This document shows positions 1-8,874 of a DNA stretch of 64,000 nucleotides, in pieces. Each line of letters opens with the position of its first letter. Within the stretch, counting starts at the first letter, position 1. Origin of the DNA: Sphingomonas sp. IC081 (GTDB lineage Bacteria > Pseudomonadota > Alphaproteobacteria > Sphingomonadales > Sphingomonadaceae); assembly GCF_006874585.1 (NCBI RefSeq), contig NZ_CP029762.1, positions 186,001-250,000 of the forward strand, written 5' to 3'. The translations under genes and the position numbers were made by a program. Under the pieces are notes generated by a model. That model was not told the origin of the DNA and did not search any database. It saw only the letters and a program-made list of their open reading frames with translations.

Positions 1-1
1 G

Positions 2-151
2 CCGAAGGGCAGGACCGAGATCCTGCGCGCACAGCGAACCGGTGACGAGTTTCGCGGCGACCATTCGCGGGCTGTCGTGGCGGGCGGATCGATCGCGTTC
101 ACGCGACGCGGGAAGATCCGCGTCTGCCACCGAACCCCGGAGGAGTCCTAG
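2..151 (+). CDS. 3' end of an unrecognised gene (5' end outside window)
   Basis: An open frame enters from the left edge and runs about 49 codons to a TAG at 149-151, only three bases before the ATG of the ZIP gene. The peptide is rich in Arg and Gly and I recognise no family in it. The tight spacing to the next gene suggests that it is the last part of an upstream member of the metal operon, but an open frame of this size in GC-rich DNA can arise by chance. Confidence 0.25.
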   Translation, partial: PKGRTEILRAQRTGDEFRGDHSRAVVAGGSIAFTRRGKIRVCHRTPEES

Positions 152-154
152 GAA

Positions 155-841
155 ATGCAGGCACTGCTCTATACGCTTGCGCCTGTGCTGGCGGTCGTGC
201 TCGGCGCGATTGTCGCGAGCCGCACCAAGTTGAAACCTGGCCTCGTGGCGGGCCTACAGCATCTCGCTGCCGGCGTCGTGTTCGCGGCGGCAGCGACCGA
301 AATCCTGCCGCAGGTCAAGCATGAGGCATCGCCCAGCGCGACGTTGATCGGCGGGGCGGCGGGCGTCGCGACCATGCTGGGGCTCAAGGCTCTTGAGGCC
401 CGCTTCAAGGGGCCGATGGCGCTACTCGCCGCGATCGGCATCGACATTCTGGTCGACGGCCTGGTGCTCGGCCTCGCTTTCGTGGCGGGCGAGAAGGCAG
501 GTCTCCTGCTGACGATCGCGCTCACTCTGGAAGTGTTATTTCTGGGACTGACGCTGACCGACGAGCTGGCGGAAACCTATCGCTCGCGCTTGCGCATCAT
601 CGTGATCGTCTCGGCATTGGCCCTGCTGCTGCCGATCGGCGCGCTCGCTGCCGTGCCGGTCGCCGCGCTGTCGCCGGTGATGATCGCCGGCTTCCTCAGC
701 TTCGGGCTGATGGCGCTGCTCTACCTCGTCACGGAGGAGTTGCTGGTCGAGGCGCACGAGAAACCCGACACCCCGCTCATCAGCTCGATGTTTTTCGTCG
801 GCTTCCTGGCCCTGCTGACACTTGAGGAGATGATGGGATGA
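155..841 (+). CDS. ZIP-family divalent metal permease
   Basis: This 228-residue protein is almost entirely hydrophobic, with about seven or eight membrane segments, as expected for a ZIP permease of the inner membrane. ZIP-like polar positions are visible: HLAAGVVFAAAATEILP near residues 36-52 (His and Glu in one helix) and DILVDGLVLG near 107-116, where the usual HNxxDG appears as DxxxDG. ZIP proteins normally move Zn or related ions towards the cytoplasm, although direction cannot be read from sequence. An AGGAG lies just upstream of the ATG at 155. It is the first complete gene of a four-gene operon with export functions, so it might act as a regulated or reversed route. Metal specificity is unknown. 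Confidence 0.8.
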   Translation: MQALLYTLAPVLAVVLGAIVASRTKLKPGLVAGLQHLAAGVVFAAAATEILPQVKHEASPSATLIGGAAGVATMLGLKALEARFKGPMALLAAIGIDILVDGLVLGLAFVAGEKAGLLLTIALTLEVLFLGLTLTDELAETYRSRLRIIVIVSALALLLPIGALAAVPVAALSPVMIAGFLSFGLMALLYLVTEELLVEAHEKPDTPLISSMFFVGFLALLTLEEMMG

Positions 842-1446
842 TCCCGGGCAACGACAACAATGGCGGGCAGGAGCGCCGCACACTGTGGATCGTCCTGCTG
901 CTGAACGCGGCGATCGCTGCGGGCTTCTTCGTTTCCGGCTTCTTCGCGGACTCGAGCGCGCTGATCGCCAACGGCGTCGACAACCTGTCCGATACGGCTG
1001 TGTATGCGCTGAGCCTTGTGGCGCTCACCCGGGGCCAGACATGGAAGACACGCGCCGCGGTCGCTTCGGGCGTCATGCTGCTGATCTTCGCGGGCGGCAT
1101 CTTGATCGATGTCGGACGGCGCTACGTGCAGGGCAGCGAGCCCATCGGACCTACCATGATGGTCATGTCCGCGATCGCCGGCGTCGTGAATTACCTCTGC
1201 CTGCGGCTGCTCCAGCGCCTCAAGGATCCGGACGTCAATCTCCGGGCCGCAACCACCTTCAGCTTCAACGACTTCATTTCCAACGGCGGCATCCTGATCG
1301 CCGGCGTGCTGGTGCTGTGGTTGGGTACCAATTGGCCGGACCTGCTGGTCGGCTTCGCCACCGCCATCATCGCCATCAAGGGCGGTGTCGAAATCCTGCG
1401 CGACGCGCGCGCCGAAACCAAGAAAAGCGAAAGGAGGTCGTCATGA
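838..1446 (+). CDS. short cation-diffusion-facilitator-like transporter
   Basis: The 202-residue protein has about five or six membrane segments. It carries the paired acidic positions of CDF exporters: a VDNLSD motif near residues 46-51 and a FNDFISNGG motif near 143-151. Typical CDF proteins are about 300 residues and end in a cytoplasmic metal-sensing domain; this one stops right after the membrane part with a charged tail, so it lacks that domain. The ATG at 838 overlaps the TGA of the ZIP gene (ATGA), which implies translational coupling. Likely role: Zn/Co/Cd efflux across the inner membrane. The family call rests on motif and topology; substrate is inferred from neighbours. Confidence 0.75.
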   Translation: MIPGNDNNGGQERRTLWIVLLLNAAIAAGFFVSGFFADSSALIANGVDNLSDTAVYALSLVALTRGQTWKTRAAVASGVMLLIFAGGILIDVGRRYVQGSEPIGPTMMVMSAIAGVVNYLCLRLLQRLKDPDVNLRAATTFSFNDFISNGGILIAGVLVLWLGTNWPDLLVGFATAIIAIKGGVEILRDARAETKKSERRSS

Positions 1447-3944
1447 ACGACAAGCTCGAACTCGACATTCCAGTGTTGTTGCCGGACCTTCCTGACGCGG
1501 CCGATGCCTGCCTGGACCGTCTCGTATCAACCCTGTCAAAGCGCGAAGGTGTCGAGCGGGCGCATGTGATCTGTCTCGACGGCAACACGCCAGCGGCGCT
1601 GTGCATCCATTTCGATGCCGCCAAGCTGCCGCTGCCACGGTTGCGCGAAATGGTGCGCGCCGCAGGTGCCGAAATCACCGAGCGCTACGGCCATGCGATC
1701 TGGCAGGTGACGGGGATCAACCACGAACGTCGGGCGCGCACGGTCAGCGATGCGCTGTGCGCCTTGCCCGGCGTGGTCCAGGCAAGCGCCAGCACCAGCG
1801 GGTCTGTCCGGGTCGAATATGATCGCCGCGAAACCACCGAAGAGGAGGTGCGCGCTGCGCTTCGCAAGCTGAAGGTGAGGGTGGGCAAGCGGGTCGCTGC
1901 CGATGAACATGCCGGCCACGACCACGGCCCCGGGGGCCACGGCGCGGGCGAAGAGAAGCACGGCCCCGGCGATGGCCACGACCATAGCCACGCCGAATTT
2001 CTCGGCCCCAATACCGAGCTGATCTTCGCGCTCGCCTGTGGCGCGCTGCTGGGGATCGGCTACGCGATCGAGAGGCTGGTCGCTGGCGCGCCCGAATGGC
2101 TGCCGACCGCCTGCTATATCGCAGCCTATTTCTTCGGCGGATTCTTCACGCTGCGCGAGGCGATCGACAACCTCCGGATGAAGAAGTTCGAGATCGACAC
2201 GCTGATGTTGGTCGCTGCGGCCGGCGCCGCTGCGCTGGGCGCATGGGCCGAAGGTGCGCTGCTGCTGTTCCTGTTCAGCCTCGGCCATGCGCTTGAGCAT
2301 TATGCAATGGGCCGCGCCAAGAAGGCGATCGAGGCGCTGGCGAAGCTCGCGCCCGAAACCGCGACCGTGCGACGCGGCGGGCAGACCAGCGAAATCCCGG
2401 TCGAGCAGATGGTCGTCGGGGACATTGCCATCGTCCGCCCGAACGAGCGCCTGCCTGCCGACGGCTTCGTCATCAAGGGCACCAGCGCGATCAACCAGGC
2501 CCCGGTCACGGGTGAAAGCATCCCGGTCGACAAGGTGCCGGTCGCAGATGCCGCAGCGGCACGCGCCAAGCCCGATGCAGTCGACGCGGAAAGCCGGGTT
2601 TTTGCTGGTACGATCAACGGCGGCGGCGCGATCGAGATCGAGGTGACACGCCGTTCCAATGAAAGCGCGCTTGCCAAGGTCGTGAAGATGGTGAGCGAAG
2701 CGGAGACGCAGAAGTCGCCGACGCAGCGCTTCACCGACCGGTTCGAACGGATCTTCGTGCCCGCCGTCCTGGTCCTGTCAGTGCTCCTGCTGTTCGCATG
2801 GGTGGTCGTCGACGAGCCGTTCCGCGACAGCTTCTATCGCGCGATGGCGGTGCTGGTGGCGGCAAGCCCGTGCGCGCTCGCGATCGCAACGCCGAGCGCG
2901 GTCCTGTCGGGCGTTGCCCGTGCAGCGCGGGGCGGCGTGCTCGTGAAGGGCGGTGCACCGCTCGAAAACCTCGGGTCGCTCAAAGCGATCGCTTTCGACA
3001 AGACGGGCACGCTGACCGAAGGTCGTCCGCGCATCACTGATGTCGTGCCCGTCGATGGCGCCGATGAAGGCGAGTTGCTGGCGCTGGCTGTCGCCGTCGA
3101 AGCGTTGAGCGACCATCCCCTGGCCCAAGCGATCGTCAAGGACGGCCGCGAACGTCTGAACGATCGTGCCGTGCCGACTGCCGGCGACCTCAAGAGCCTG
3201 ACCGGTCGGGGCGTCACCGCGAGCGTGGATGGCGAGACGGTGTGGATCGGCAAGGCCGAGATGTTCGGAAGTGAGGGCATTCCGGCGCTGGGGCAGGGCG
3301 CGCAGGACGCAATCGCGAAGCTGCGCGAGAACGGCCGCACGACAATGGTGGTCCGCAAGGGGGACCGCGACCTGGGCGCGATCGGCCTGATGGACACGCC
3401 TCGCGAAGCTGCCAAGACCGCGTTGCGTCGGCTGCACGAGATGGGCGTGTCGCGGATGATAATGATCTCCGGCGATCACCAGAAAGTCGCCGAAGCGATC
3501 GCCGACGAAGTCGGGATCGACGAAGCGTGGGGCGACCTCATGCCCGAAGACAAGGTTGCCGCGATCAAGAAGCTCGCCGGCGAAGACAAGGTCGCGATGG
3601 TGGGCGACGGCGTGAACGATGCGCCGGCGATGGCAAGCGCCACGGTCGGCATCGCGATGGGCGCGGCGGGGTCGGACGTTGCGCTGGAGACAGCCGACGT
3701 GGCGCTGATGGCCGACGATCTGGCGCACCTGCCATTCGCAGTCGGTCTTAGCCGCCATACCCGTGGAATCATCCGGCAGAACGTCTTCGTCAGCCTGGGT
3801 GTCGTCGCCTTCCTGGTGCCTGCTACCATCCTCGGCCTCGGCATTGGGCCAGCGGTGGCGGTTCATGAGGGATCGACGCTGCTCGTCGTCATCAATGCGC
3901 TCAGGCTGCTCGCCTACCGCGATCCGGCAGGGAAGGCGGCATGA
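1443..3944 (+). CDS. heavy-metal P1B-type ATPase (Zn/Co/Cd type)
   Basis: An 833-residue ATP-driven metal exporter of the inner membrane. The N-terminus holds about 150 residues of degenerate metal-binding-like domain without a CxxC, followed by a His/Gly/Asp-rich stretch near 153-180. The hallmark motifs are in place: SPC in the transport helix at 475-477, phosphorylation site DKTGTLT starting at D519, and hinge motif GDGVND at 721-726. The last helix reads HEGSTLLVVINALRLL. SPC together with HEGS/G is the pattern of the P1B-4 group, which handles Co, Zn or Cd rather than Cu. The start at ATG 1443 is preferred because it follows AAAGGAGGT and overlaps the CDF stop by ATGA; an upstream in-frame extension into the CDF gene is not needed. 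Confidence 0.93.
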   Translation: MNDKLELDIPVLLPDLPDAADACLDRLVSTLSKREGVERAHVICLDGNTPAALCIHFDAAKLPLPRLREMVRAAGAEITERYGHAIWQVTGINHERRARTVSDALCALPGVVQASASTSGSVRVEYDRRETTEEEVRAALRKLKVRVGKRVAADEHAGHDHGPGGHGAGEEKHGPGDGHDHSHAEFLGPNTELIFALACGALLGIGYAIERLVAGAPEWLPTACYIAAYFFGGFFTLREAIDNLRMKKFEIDTLMLVAAAGAAALGAWAEGALLLFLFSLGHALEHYAMGRAKKAIEALAKLAPETATVRRGGQTSEIPVEQMVVGDIAIVRPNERLPADGFVIKGTSAINQAPVTGESIPVDKVPVADAAAARAKPDAVDAESRVFAGTINGGGAIEIEVTRRSNESALAKVVKMVSEAETQKSPTQRFTDRFERIFVPAVLVLSVLLLFAWVVVDEPFRDSFYRAMAVLVAASPCALAIATPSAVLSGVARAARGGVLVKGGAPLENLGSLKAIAFDKTGTLTEGRPRITDVVPVDGADEGELLALAVAVEALSDHPLAQAIVKDGRERLNDRAVPTAGDLKSLTGRGVTASVDGETVWIGKAEMFGSEGIPALGQGAQDAIAKLRENGRTTMVVRKGDRDLGAIGLMDTPREAAKTALRRLHEMGVSRMIMISGDHQKVAEAIADEVGIDEAWGDLMPEDKVAAIKKLAGEDKVAMVGDGVNDAPAMASATVGIAMGAAGSDVALETADVALMADDLAHLPFAVGLSRHTRGIIRQNVFVSLGVVAFLVPATILGLGIGPAVAVHEGSTLLVVINALRLLAYRDPAGKAA

Positions 3945-4690
3945 AGTGGCTGATCGCCTTCGACCTCGACGGCACGCTTGCCGAGAGCAAGCGGCCGTTA
4001 TCGGAGGATATGGCCGCAATCCTCGCCCGATTGCTCGCCATCACGGATGTGGCGGTGATCTCGGGCGGGGACTGGCCGCAGTTCGAAAAGCAGATCGCCT
4101 CGCGCCTTCCTGCCGGCGTCGCGCTCGACCGTCTCTGGTTGATGCCGACCACAGGCACGAAACTCTATCGGTTCATCAATGGCGCTTGGCGCGCGGTCTA
4201 TGCCGAACTGTTCGACGACGCGGAGAAGGCGAAGATCCGCACGGCCTTCGATCAGGCGCTGACCGATGCCGGTCTCGCCGACGAACGTATCTGGGGCGAA
4301 CGGATCGAGGACCGGGGCAGCCAGATCACCTTTTCGGGCCTGGGGCAGGCAGCGCCGCTGAAGGAAAAGGAAGCGTGGGATCCTGACCGAAAGAAGAGGA
4401 CCGCGTTGCAGGCCACGTTGCGCGCGAAGCTGCCGGAGCTCTCGATCAATCTCGGTGGCACGACATCGATCGACGTGACCAGAGCAGGGATCGACAAGGG
4501 CTATGGCCTGAAGCGCCTGAGTGCCGAGAGCGGTGTCCCGCTCGACGGGATGCTGTTCATTGGGGATGCGATATTCCCCGGTGGGAATGACTATCCCGCT
4601 GCTGAAATCGGCCTCGACACAGTGAGGGTGCGCGACGTCGCGGAAACCACCGCCGTCGTGACCGCCATCATCGCGTGTCTGCACCGATAG
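3941..4690 (+). CDS. HAD-IIB family phosphatase
   Basis: A 249-residue soluble hydrolase. Motif I is FDLDGTLAES at 8-17 with the nucleophile and acid/base aspartates, motif II is the Ser of VISGGDW, a Lys occurs in DKGYGLKRL, and motif IV is GDAIFPGGNDYP near the C-terminus. The cap and final motif resemble HAD-IIB enzymes such as phosphomannomutase or sucrose/trehalose-phosphate phosphatases. It is coupled to the ATPase gene by an ATGA overlap. Its role in a metal operon is unclear; it might act on a sugar phosphate. The exact substrate cannot be predicted. Confidence 0.8.
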   Translation: MKWLIAFDLDGTLAESKRPLSEDMAAILARLLAITDVAVISGGDWPQFEKQIASRLPAGVALDRLWLMPTTGTKLYRFINGAWRAVYAELFDDAEKAKIRTAFDQALTDAGLADERIWGERIEDRGSQITFSGLGQAAPLKEKEAWDPDRKKRTALQATLRAKLPELSINLGGTTSIDVTRAGIDKGYGLKRLSAESGVPLDGMLFIGDAIFPGGNDYPAAEIGLDTVRVRDVAETTAVVTAIIACLHR

Positions 4691-4858
4691 GATCAAGATA
4701 CATGGTCGGCTCCATCGCGGAATGCCGCATTGTCAAAGCTCTGGCTTCTGTCGTGAGAACGGCGGAGCAATATTCGGCCACGCTAGCGGCGGGATAGTCC
4801 CGCTGCGGGCGGCGTAAAAGTCGTCCACCTTGAAGCCTTTCTGCCAAGTCAGGGAGGT

Positions 4859-6367
4859 GTGGGGATCTACAGCGTGGAACTTTATCTTCAGGTCCGTTTG
4901 GCTTGCGCGGATGGCATGAGCCAACGGGCGGCGGCGAAGCGTTTCAATGTGTCGCGCGATACGGTGCGCAAGATGCTGTCATTTTCATCGCCACCGGGTT
5001 ACCGGCGTCAGTCTGTACCGCAGCGCCCGAAGTTGGACGGGTTTGTGGCGATCATCGATGGATGGCTTGAAGGGGACCGCAGTGTCCCACGCAAGCAGCG
5101 CCATACGGCGAAGCGGGTATTTGACCGTTTGCGCACCGAGCATGGTTTCACCGGCGGCTATACGATCATCAAGGATTACATCCGCGAGCGCGAGCAGCGC
5201 AGCCGGGAAATGTTCGTGCCACTGGCGCACCCGGCGGGAGATGCGCAGGCCGATTTCGGGGAAGCTCTGGTGGAGATCGGCGGGGTCCTGCAGAAAGCCT
5301 ACTTCTTCGCGCTCGATCTGCCGCACAGTGATGCCTGCTATGTGCGGGCCTATCCGGCGGCAGTGGCGGAGGCCTGGGTGGACGGTCACGTTCATGCCTT
5401 CGCGTTCTTCGGGGCGGTGCCGCGATCGATCGTCTACGACAACGACCGCTGTCTTGTGGCGAAGATCCTGCCAGACGGCACGCGCAAGCGTGCTACGCTG
5501 TTCAGCGCTTTCCTGTCGCATTACGTGATCCGCGACCGCTATGCCCGCCCGGGCAAGGGGAACGAGAAAGGCAATGTGGAAGGGCTGGTTGGTTACTGCC
5601 GCCGCAATTTCATGGTGCCGATCCCGAAGTTCCCGACCTGGGAGGCCTTCAACATGTGGCTGGAGGAGCAATGCCGCAAGCGCCAGCAGGACAAGGTGCG
5701 CGGACAGAGCGAGACGATCGGTGAGCGCTTGCAACGCGATCTCGCGGCCATGCAGCCTCTGCCCGCTACACCCTTCGAAGCCTGCGATCAGGCGGGCGGG
5801 CGGGTCTCCTCGCAATCCCTGGTGCGCTACAGGACCAACGATTATTCGGTTCCGGTGGCCTGGGGCCATCAGGAAGTCTGGATCAGGGCCTATGTCGATG
5901 AGGTGGTGGTCGGCTGCCGCAGCGAAGTCATCGCCCGTCATCCTCGTTGCTATGCCCGCGAGGAGGTTATCTTCAACCCGCTCCACTATCTCCCGCTGAT
6001 CGAGCAGAAGATCAACGCATTCGACCAGGCCGCGCCTTTGCAGGGCTGGGATTTGCCCGAAGCGTTCACGACACTGCAGCGGCTGATGGAAGGGCGCATG
6101 CACAAACATGGCAGGCGCGAATATGTGCAAGTGCTGCGCCTGCTGGAAACGTTCGCCATCGCCGATCTCCAGGCGGCGGTGGAACAGGCCATCGCCCTTG
6201 GCGCCATCGGCTTCGATGCCGTCAAGCACCTCGTCCTGTGCCGGGTCGAACGCGTACCGCCCAGGCTCGACCTGGACGTCTATCCCTTCCTGCCACGCAC
6301 AACGGTCGAGAAGACTTTTGCCAGAGCCTATCTGAGCCTGCTCTCCGACAGGCAGGAAGCCGCATGA
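4859..6367 (+). CDS. istA: IS21-family transposase IstA
   Basis: A 502-residue transposase. The N-terminus has a helix-turn-helix (GMSQRAAAKRFNVSRDTVRK, near 19-38). The RNase H-like DDE core follows: the first Asp lies in AQADFGE near 129-135, a second in IVYDNDR near 196-202, and the Glu in the GNEKGNVEGLVG segment near 234-245. The GTG at 4859 sits only one base from AGGGAGG, so the GTG at 4874 may be the real start. It is unrelated at sequence level to the other IstA proteins in the window beyond family features. Its partner istB is destroyed, so the element should not move by itself. Confidence 0.88.
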   Translation: MGIYSVELYLQVRLACADGMSQRAAAKRFNVSRDTVRKMLSFSSPPGYRRQSVPQRPKLDGFVAIIDGWLEGDRSVPRKQRHTAKRVFDRLRTEHGFTGGYTIIKDYIREREQRSREMFVPLAHPAGDAQADFGEALVEIGGVLQKAYFFALDLPHSDACYVRAYPAAVAEAWVDGHVHAFAFFGAVPRSIVYDNDRCLVAKILPDGTRKRATLFSAFLSHYVIRDRYARPGKGNEKGNVEGLVGYCRRNFMVPIPKFPTWEAFNMWLEEQCRKRQQDKVRGQSETIGERLQRDLAAMQPLPATPFEACDQAGGRVSSQSLVRYRTNDYSVPVAWGHQEVWIRAYVDEVVVGCRSEVIARHPRCYAREEVIFNPLHYLPLIEQKINAFDQAAPLQGWDLPEAFTTLQRLMEGRMHKHGRREYVQVLRLLETFAIADLQAAVEQAIALGAIGFDAVKHLVLCRVERVPPRLDLDVYPFLPRTTVEKTFARAYLSLLSDRQEAA

Positions 6368-6419
6368 GCGATCAGGCCCCGGAGCTTCTTCTCGCTCATC
6401 ATCTCAAGGCACTCAAGTT
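6364..6419 (+). pseudogene. istB: istB remnant (first 18-19 codons)
   Basis: The frame opens with MSDQAPELLLAHHLKALKL, the usual N-terminal helix of an IstB helper ATPase, and its ATG overlaps the istA stop (ATGA). It is cut at 6419/6420 by the inverted repeat of the IS6-family element. The Walker motifs and everything else are missing, so no functional protein is made. Confidence 0.75.
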
Positions 6420-7303
6420 GGCTCTGTTGCAAAGATTGTCCGCGAGCGAGTGAGATCCGCCGCTTCATGGCAATCAGGCGGCCGCGACCAAGTGTTGGTT
6501 GAGTAGTTCCATGGTCTCGGTCAGCGCTGACGGTCCAATGCCGAAAGCTCGCTCGACAAGACGCACCTCGCCCATGATCCCTGGTTGCTGGCACCACGGT
6601 CGGGCCTGTCCTTTGCGTAGGGCGCGCATGACCTCGAAGCCTTTGATCGTGGCGTAGGCTGTGGGCATCGATTTGAAACCACGGACGGGCTTGATCAATA
6701 TCTTGAGCTTGCCATGATCAGCCTCGATCACATTGTTCAGGTATTTCACCTGCCGGTGTTCAGTTGCCGCCGCGAGCTTTCCTTCTCGTTTCAACTCAGC
6801 GATTGCGGCGCCGTAGCTTGGTGCCTTGTCGGTGTTGAGTTTCGTCGGCTTTTCCCAGTCCTTCAGACCGCGAAGGGCTTTTCCCAGAAAGCGCTTCGCA
6901 GCCTTGGCGCTGCGGGTCGGTGACAGGTAGAAATCAATCGTGTCGCCCCGCTTGTCGACCGCCCGATACAGGTAGGTCCATTTGCCCCGCACCTTGATGT
7001 AAGTCTCATCGAGGCGCCAGCTCGGATCAAAACCACGCCGCCAGAACCAGCGGAGTCGTTTCTCCATCTCTGGCGCGTAGCGCTGCACCCAACGATAGAT
7101 AGTCGTATGATCGACATCGATCCCACGCTCAGCCAGCATTTCCGCGAGATCACGATAGCTGATGCCGTATCGACAATACCAGCGCACCGCCCATAGGATG
7201 ACCTCTCCGGTGAAGTGCCGCCCCTTGAAATCGTTCATCGCAACCGATCCTGCCAATCCAGCAGCCCAATCTTGGCGAATGCGCCAGAGTTTGCAACAGA
7301 GCC
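6420..7303 (-). mobile_element. IS6-family element (IS6100-like), 884 bp
   Basis: The element is bounded by GGCTCTGTTGCAAA at 6420-6433 and its inverted copy TTTGCAACAGAGCC ending at 7303; these are the terminal repeats typical of IS6100-like elements. It contains one transposase gene on the minus strand. The 8 bases flanking the left side (CTCAAGTT) and right side (CGACTGCA) differ, so the expected 8-bp target duplication is absent. This points to an adjacent deletion or recombination, common for the replicative IS6 mechanism. Confidence 0.88.
6474..7238 (-). CDS. IS6-family DDE transposase
   Basis: A 254-residue transposase starting MNDFKGRHFTGEVILWAVRW. The N-terminal helix-turn-helix (ISYRDLAEMLAERGIDVDHT) is followed by the DDE core: RLDETYIKVRG near 75-85, LNTDKAPSYG near 137-146, and NNVIEADHGKLK near 172-183. 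Protein length, motifs and the terminal repeats match IS6100, but the residues are not identical to what I recall of IS6100, so this is a close relative. The ATG at 7238 was chosen because it gives the conventional N-terminus; a longer frame would extend through the terminal repeat. Confidence 0.9.
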   Translation of the reverse strand: MNDFKGRHFTGEVILWAVRWYCRYGISYRDLAEMLAERGIDVDHTTIYRWVQRYAPEMEKRLRWFWRRGFDPSWRLDETYIKVRGKWTYLYRAVDKRGDTIDFYLSPTRSAKAAKRFLGKALRGLKDWEKPTKLNTDKAPSYGAAIAELKREGKLAAATEHRQVKYLNNVIEADHGKLKILIKPVRGFKSMPTAYATIKGFEVMRALRKGQARPWCQQPGIMGEVRLVERAFGIGPSALTETMELLNQHLVAAA

Positions 7304-7700
7304 CGACTGCAAGCACCTGCCGTCCGGCGTGTGGTAGCATTTGCGAAGAGGGATGATGGAATTGAGTTAAGAAGATCCTTTCTGGGCTTCAGAAGGGGGG
7401 CAAGCAAAGGGCCGTGTGGAGATCATCGCGCACTGGACGGGGCTGGAAGTTTTCAGATTCCGAGTAAGCAACGATCCCTGCCAAGGCTCTGAGGACGCTA
7501 CTTTTCATGTCTCAATGAAATGTCGCAACGAGAGGGTCAGTCCGGCTCCCGTGGTCAGCGTCGGCCGAAGTTCTGCGATCCGTTCAGGTCCACGGGTGGG
7601 CAGATGGCTGTAAGGCAGGTTCGCAAGGCCCGAATTGGGCTGGCGAACGGCGGCTTTGCCGGCGGGAGGCGCTAAGCCGTCTACGTCAGCGTTAGGTTTT
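7304..7700. other. gene-free stretch between IS6 and lacI-type gene
   Basis: About 400 bases with no convincing coding frame, RNA gene or terminator on either strand. It is probably leftover sequence at a deletion border of the IS6 element, plus the 3' region of the LacI-type gene. Confidence 0.4.
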
Positions 7701-8753
7701 TCAGCCGGTTGTGATTTCTGTCCGACCAGTACTGCCGCGGACAATCAGTTCGACCGGGCATAGGATCGTGCTGTTTTCCAAGACATCAGGCGAAACGAGA
7801 ATAGCCACGGCTTTGGCAGCGATATCGGCGATCGGCTGGCGCACGGTAGTAATGGCGGGCCAGCAGAGGCGGGCGGCTTCGCTGTCATCGAACCCTGCAA
7901 CCGATAGCTGGCCCGGAACGGCGACACCGAGGTCCCGTGCGCCCGAAATCAATCCCGCAGCCAGTTCGTCGTTATAGGAAAAGATCGCCGCCGGGCGGTC
8001 GGGTCCGCCGAGCAGTTTCGCCGCCGCCGCGCGTCCAAGGTCCATACCGGAATGCAGACCGGGCCCCATCTCCCGCCTCAGGTTCTGCATTTCAAGGATC
8101 GTGATGTCGGACAGGTTGCCGCCGCTCTCGACGATTCCGGCGACGAAGCTGTCGCGGCGGATCGGGGAGGAGGCCTGATGCGGCAGGCCGGTGACGATAC
8201 CCAAGCGGCGGTGCCCGAGCGACCAGAAGTGCTGCGCCACCGCGCGCGCGCCCGATGCGTGATCGGAGATGATCGCAGGTGCGCGCTCTATCTCCTTCGC
8301 GGGCGAAATGCGGACGTAGCGCACGCCGTCGGCGTCCAGCGCGTCGAGTAGGGGCAGATCGTCGCAGACCGGCGAAGGCAGGATCATGCCGTCGCATCGC
8401 AATGCTCGCAAGCCCCGGCGGTAAGTGTCGACGACCGTGGGCGCATGCATGTCGAACTCTTCAACGACCAGATTGTGGTCATGCTTTCGGCAGGCGCGGA
8501 TCGCCGAATGGGTCAGTTCGCTGAAGAAGTGAGACAGGCCGGAGGTGGGGGTGAACAGGGCGATCAGGCTGGACCGCGATGTCGCGAGCGAACGGGCGGC
8601 CAGGTTCGGCCGATAGCCCAGTTGCCGCACCGCTTCCTCTACCCGCTCGCGTGTTTCGGGGCTGACGTGGGCGTCGCCGTTCACCACGCGCGACACAGTC
8701 TTACCGGATACGCCTACCCGTGCAGCTACGTCATCCAGCGTCACCGGCCGCAT
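7701..8753 (-). CDS. LacI-family transcriptional regulator
   Basis: A 350-residue repressor. The N-terminal helix-turn-helix reads TLDDVAARVGVSGKTVSRVV (5-24) and is followed by the hinge helix LAARSLATSRSS near 56-67. The rest is a periplasmic-binding-protein-like sensor domain with FSYNDELAAGLI and VAGFDDSEAARLCWP near the C-terminus. It is divergent from the TonB-dependent receptor and sulfatase genes, and a 16-bp perfect palindrome with the AGCGCT core typical of LacI operators lies between them. The likely job is to repress the sulfatase/GH1 locus until a sugar inducer binds. The inducer is unknown. Confidence 0.92.
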   Translation of the reverse strand: MRPVTLDDVAARVGVSGKTVSRVVNGDAHVSPETRERVEEAVRQLGYRPNLAARSLATSRSSLIALFTPTSGLSHFFSELTHSAIRACRKHDHNLVVEEFDMHAPTVVDTYRRGLRALRCDGMILPSPVCDDLPLLDALDADGVRYVRISPAKEIERAPAIISDHASGARAVAQHFWSLGHRRLGIVTGLPHQASSPIRRDSFVAGIVESGGNLSDITILEMQNLRREMGPGLHSGMDLGRAAAAKLLGGPDRPAAIFSYNDELAAGLISGARDLGVAVPGQLSVAGFDDSEAARLCWPAITTVRQPIADIAAKAVAILVSPDVLENSTILCPVELIVRGSTGRTEITTG

Positions 8754-8874
8754 CTGCGCCTCCTAGCCTCATACAACCACGGCGCTACGCGCCGCCTGGC
8801 GATGTTGTCCATAGAAAAAATATCAGCCGGCAATGTATTTTCTACTTCTTTGGTAGACAATGTGCAGCTAACTG

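Larger units (their letters stand above)
4749..6419 (+). mobile_element. IS21-family element, right part lost
   Basis: A complete istA and the first 56 bases of istB remain; the rest of the element and its right inverted repeat are gone where an IS6100-like element begins at 6420. The left end was not proven: the sequence from about 4749 (TG, the usual IS21 terminus) to 4858 carries no other gene and is the likely terminal region. No remainder of this istB exists on the far side of the IS6 element, so the loss was a deletion and not a simple insertion. Confidence 0.6.

Noticed and set aside
42..233. Arg/Ser-rich 63-residue frame at the left edge
   Set aside because: It overlaps the ZIP start and a better frame ending at 149-151; looks like a shadow.
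885..1442. Long in-frame extension upstream of the P-type ATPase start
   Set aside because: It overlaps the CDF gene in another frame, has Arg-rich shadow composition and lacks family features; ATG 1443 has a strong ribosome site.
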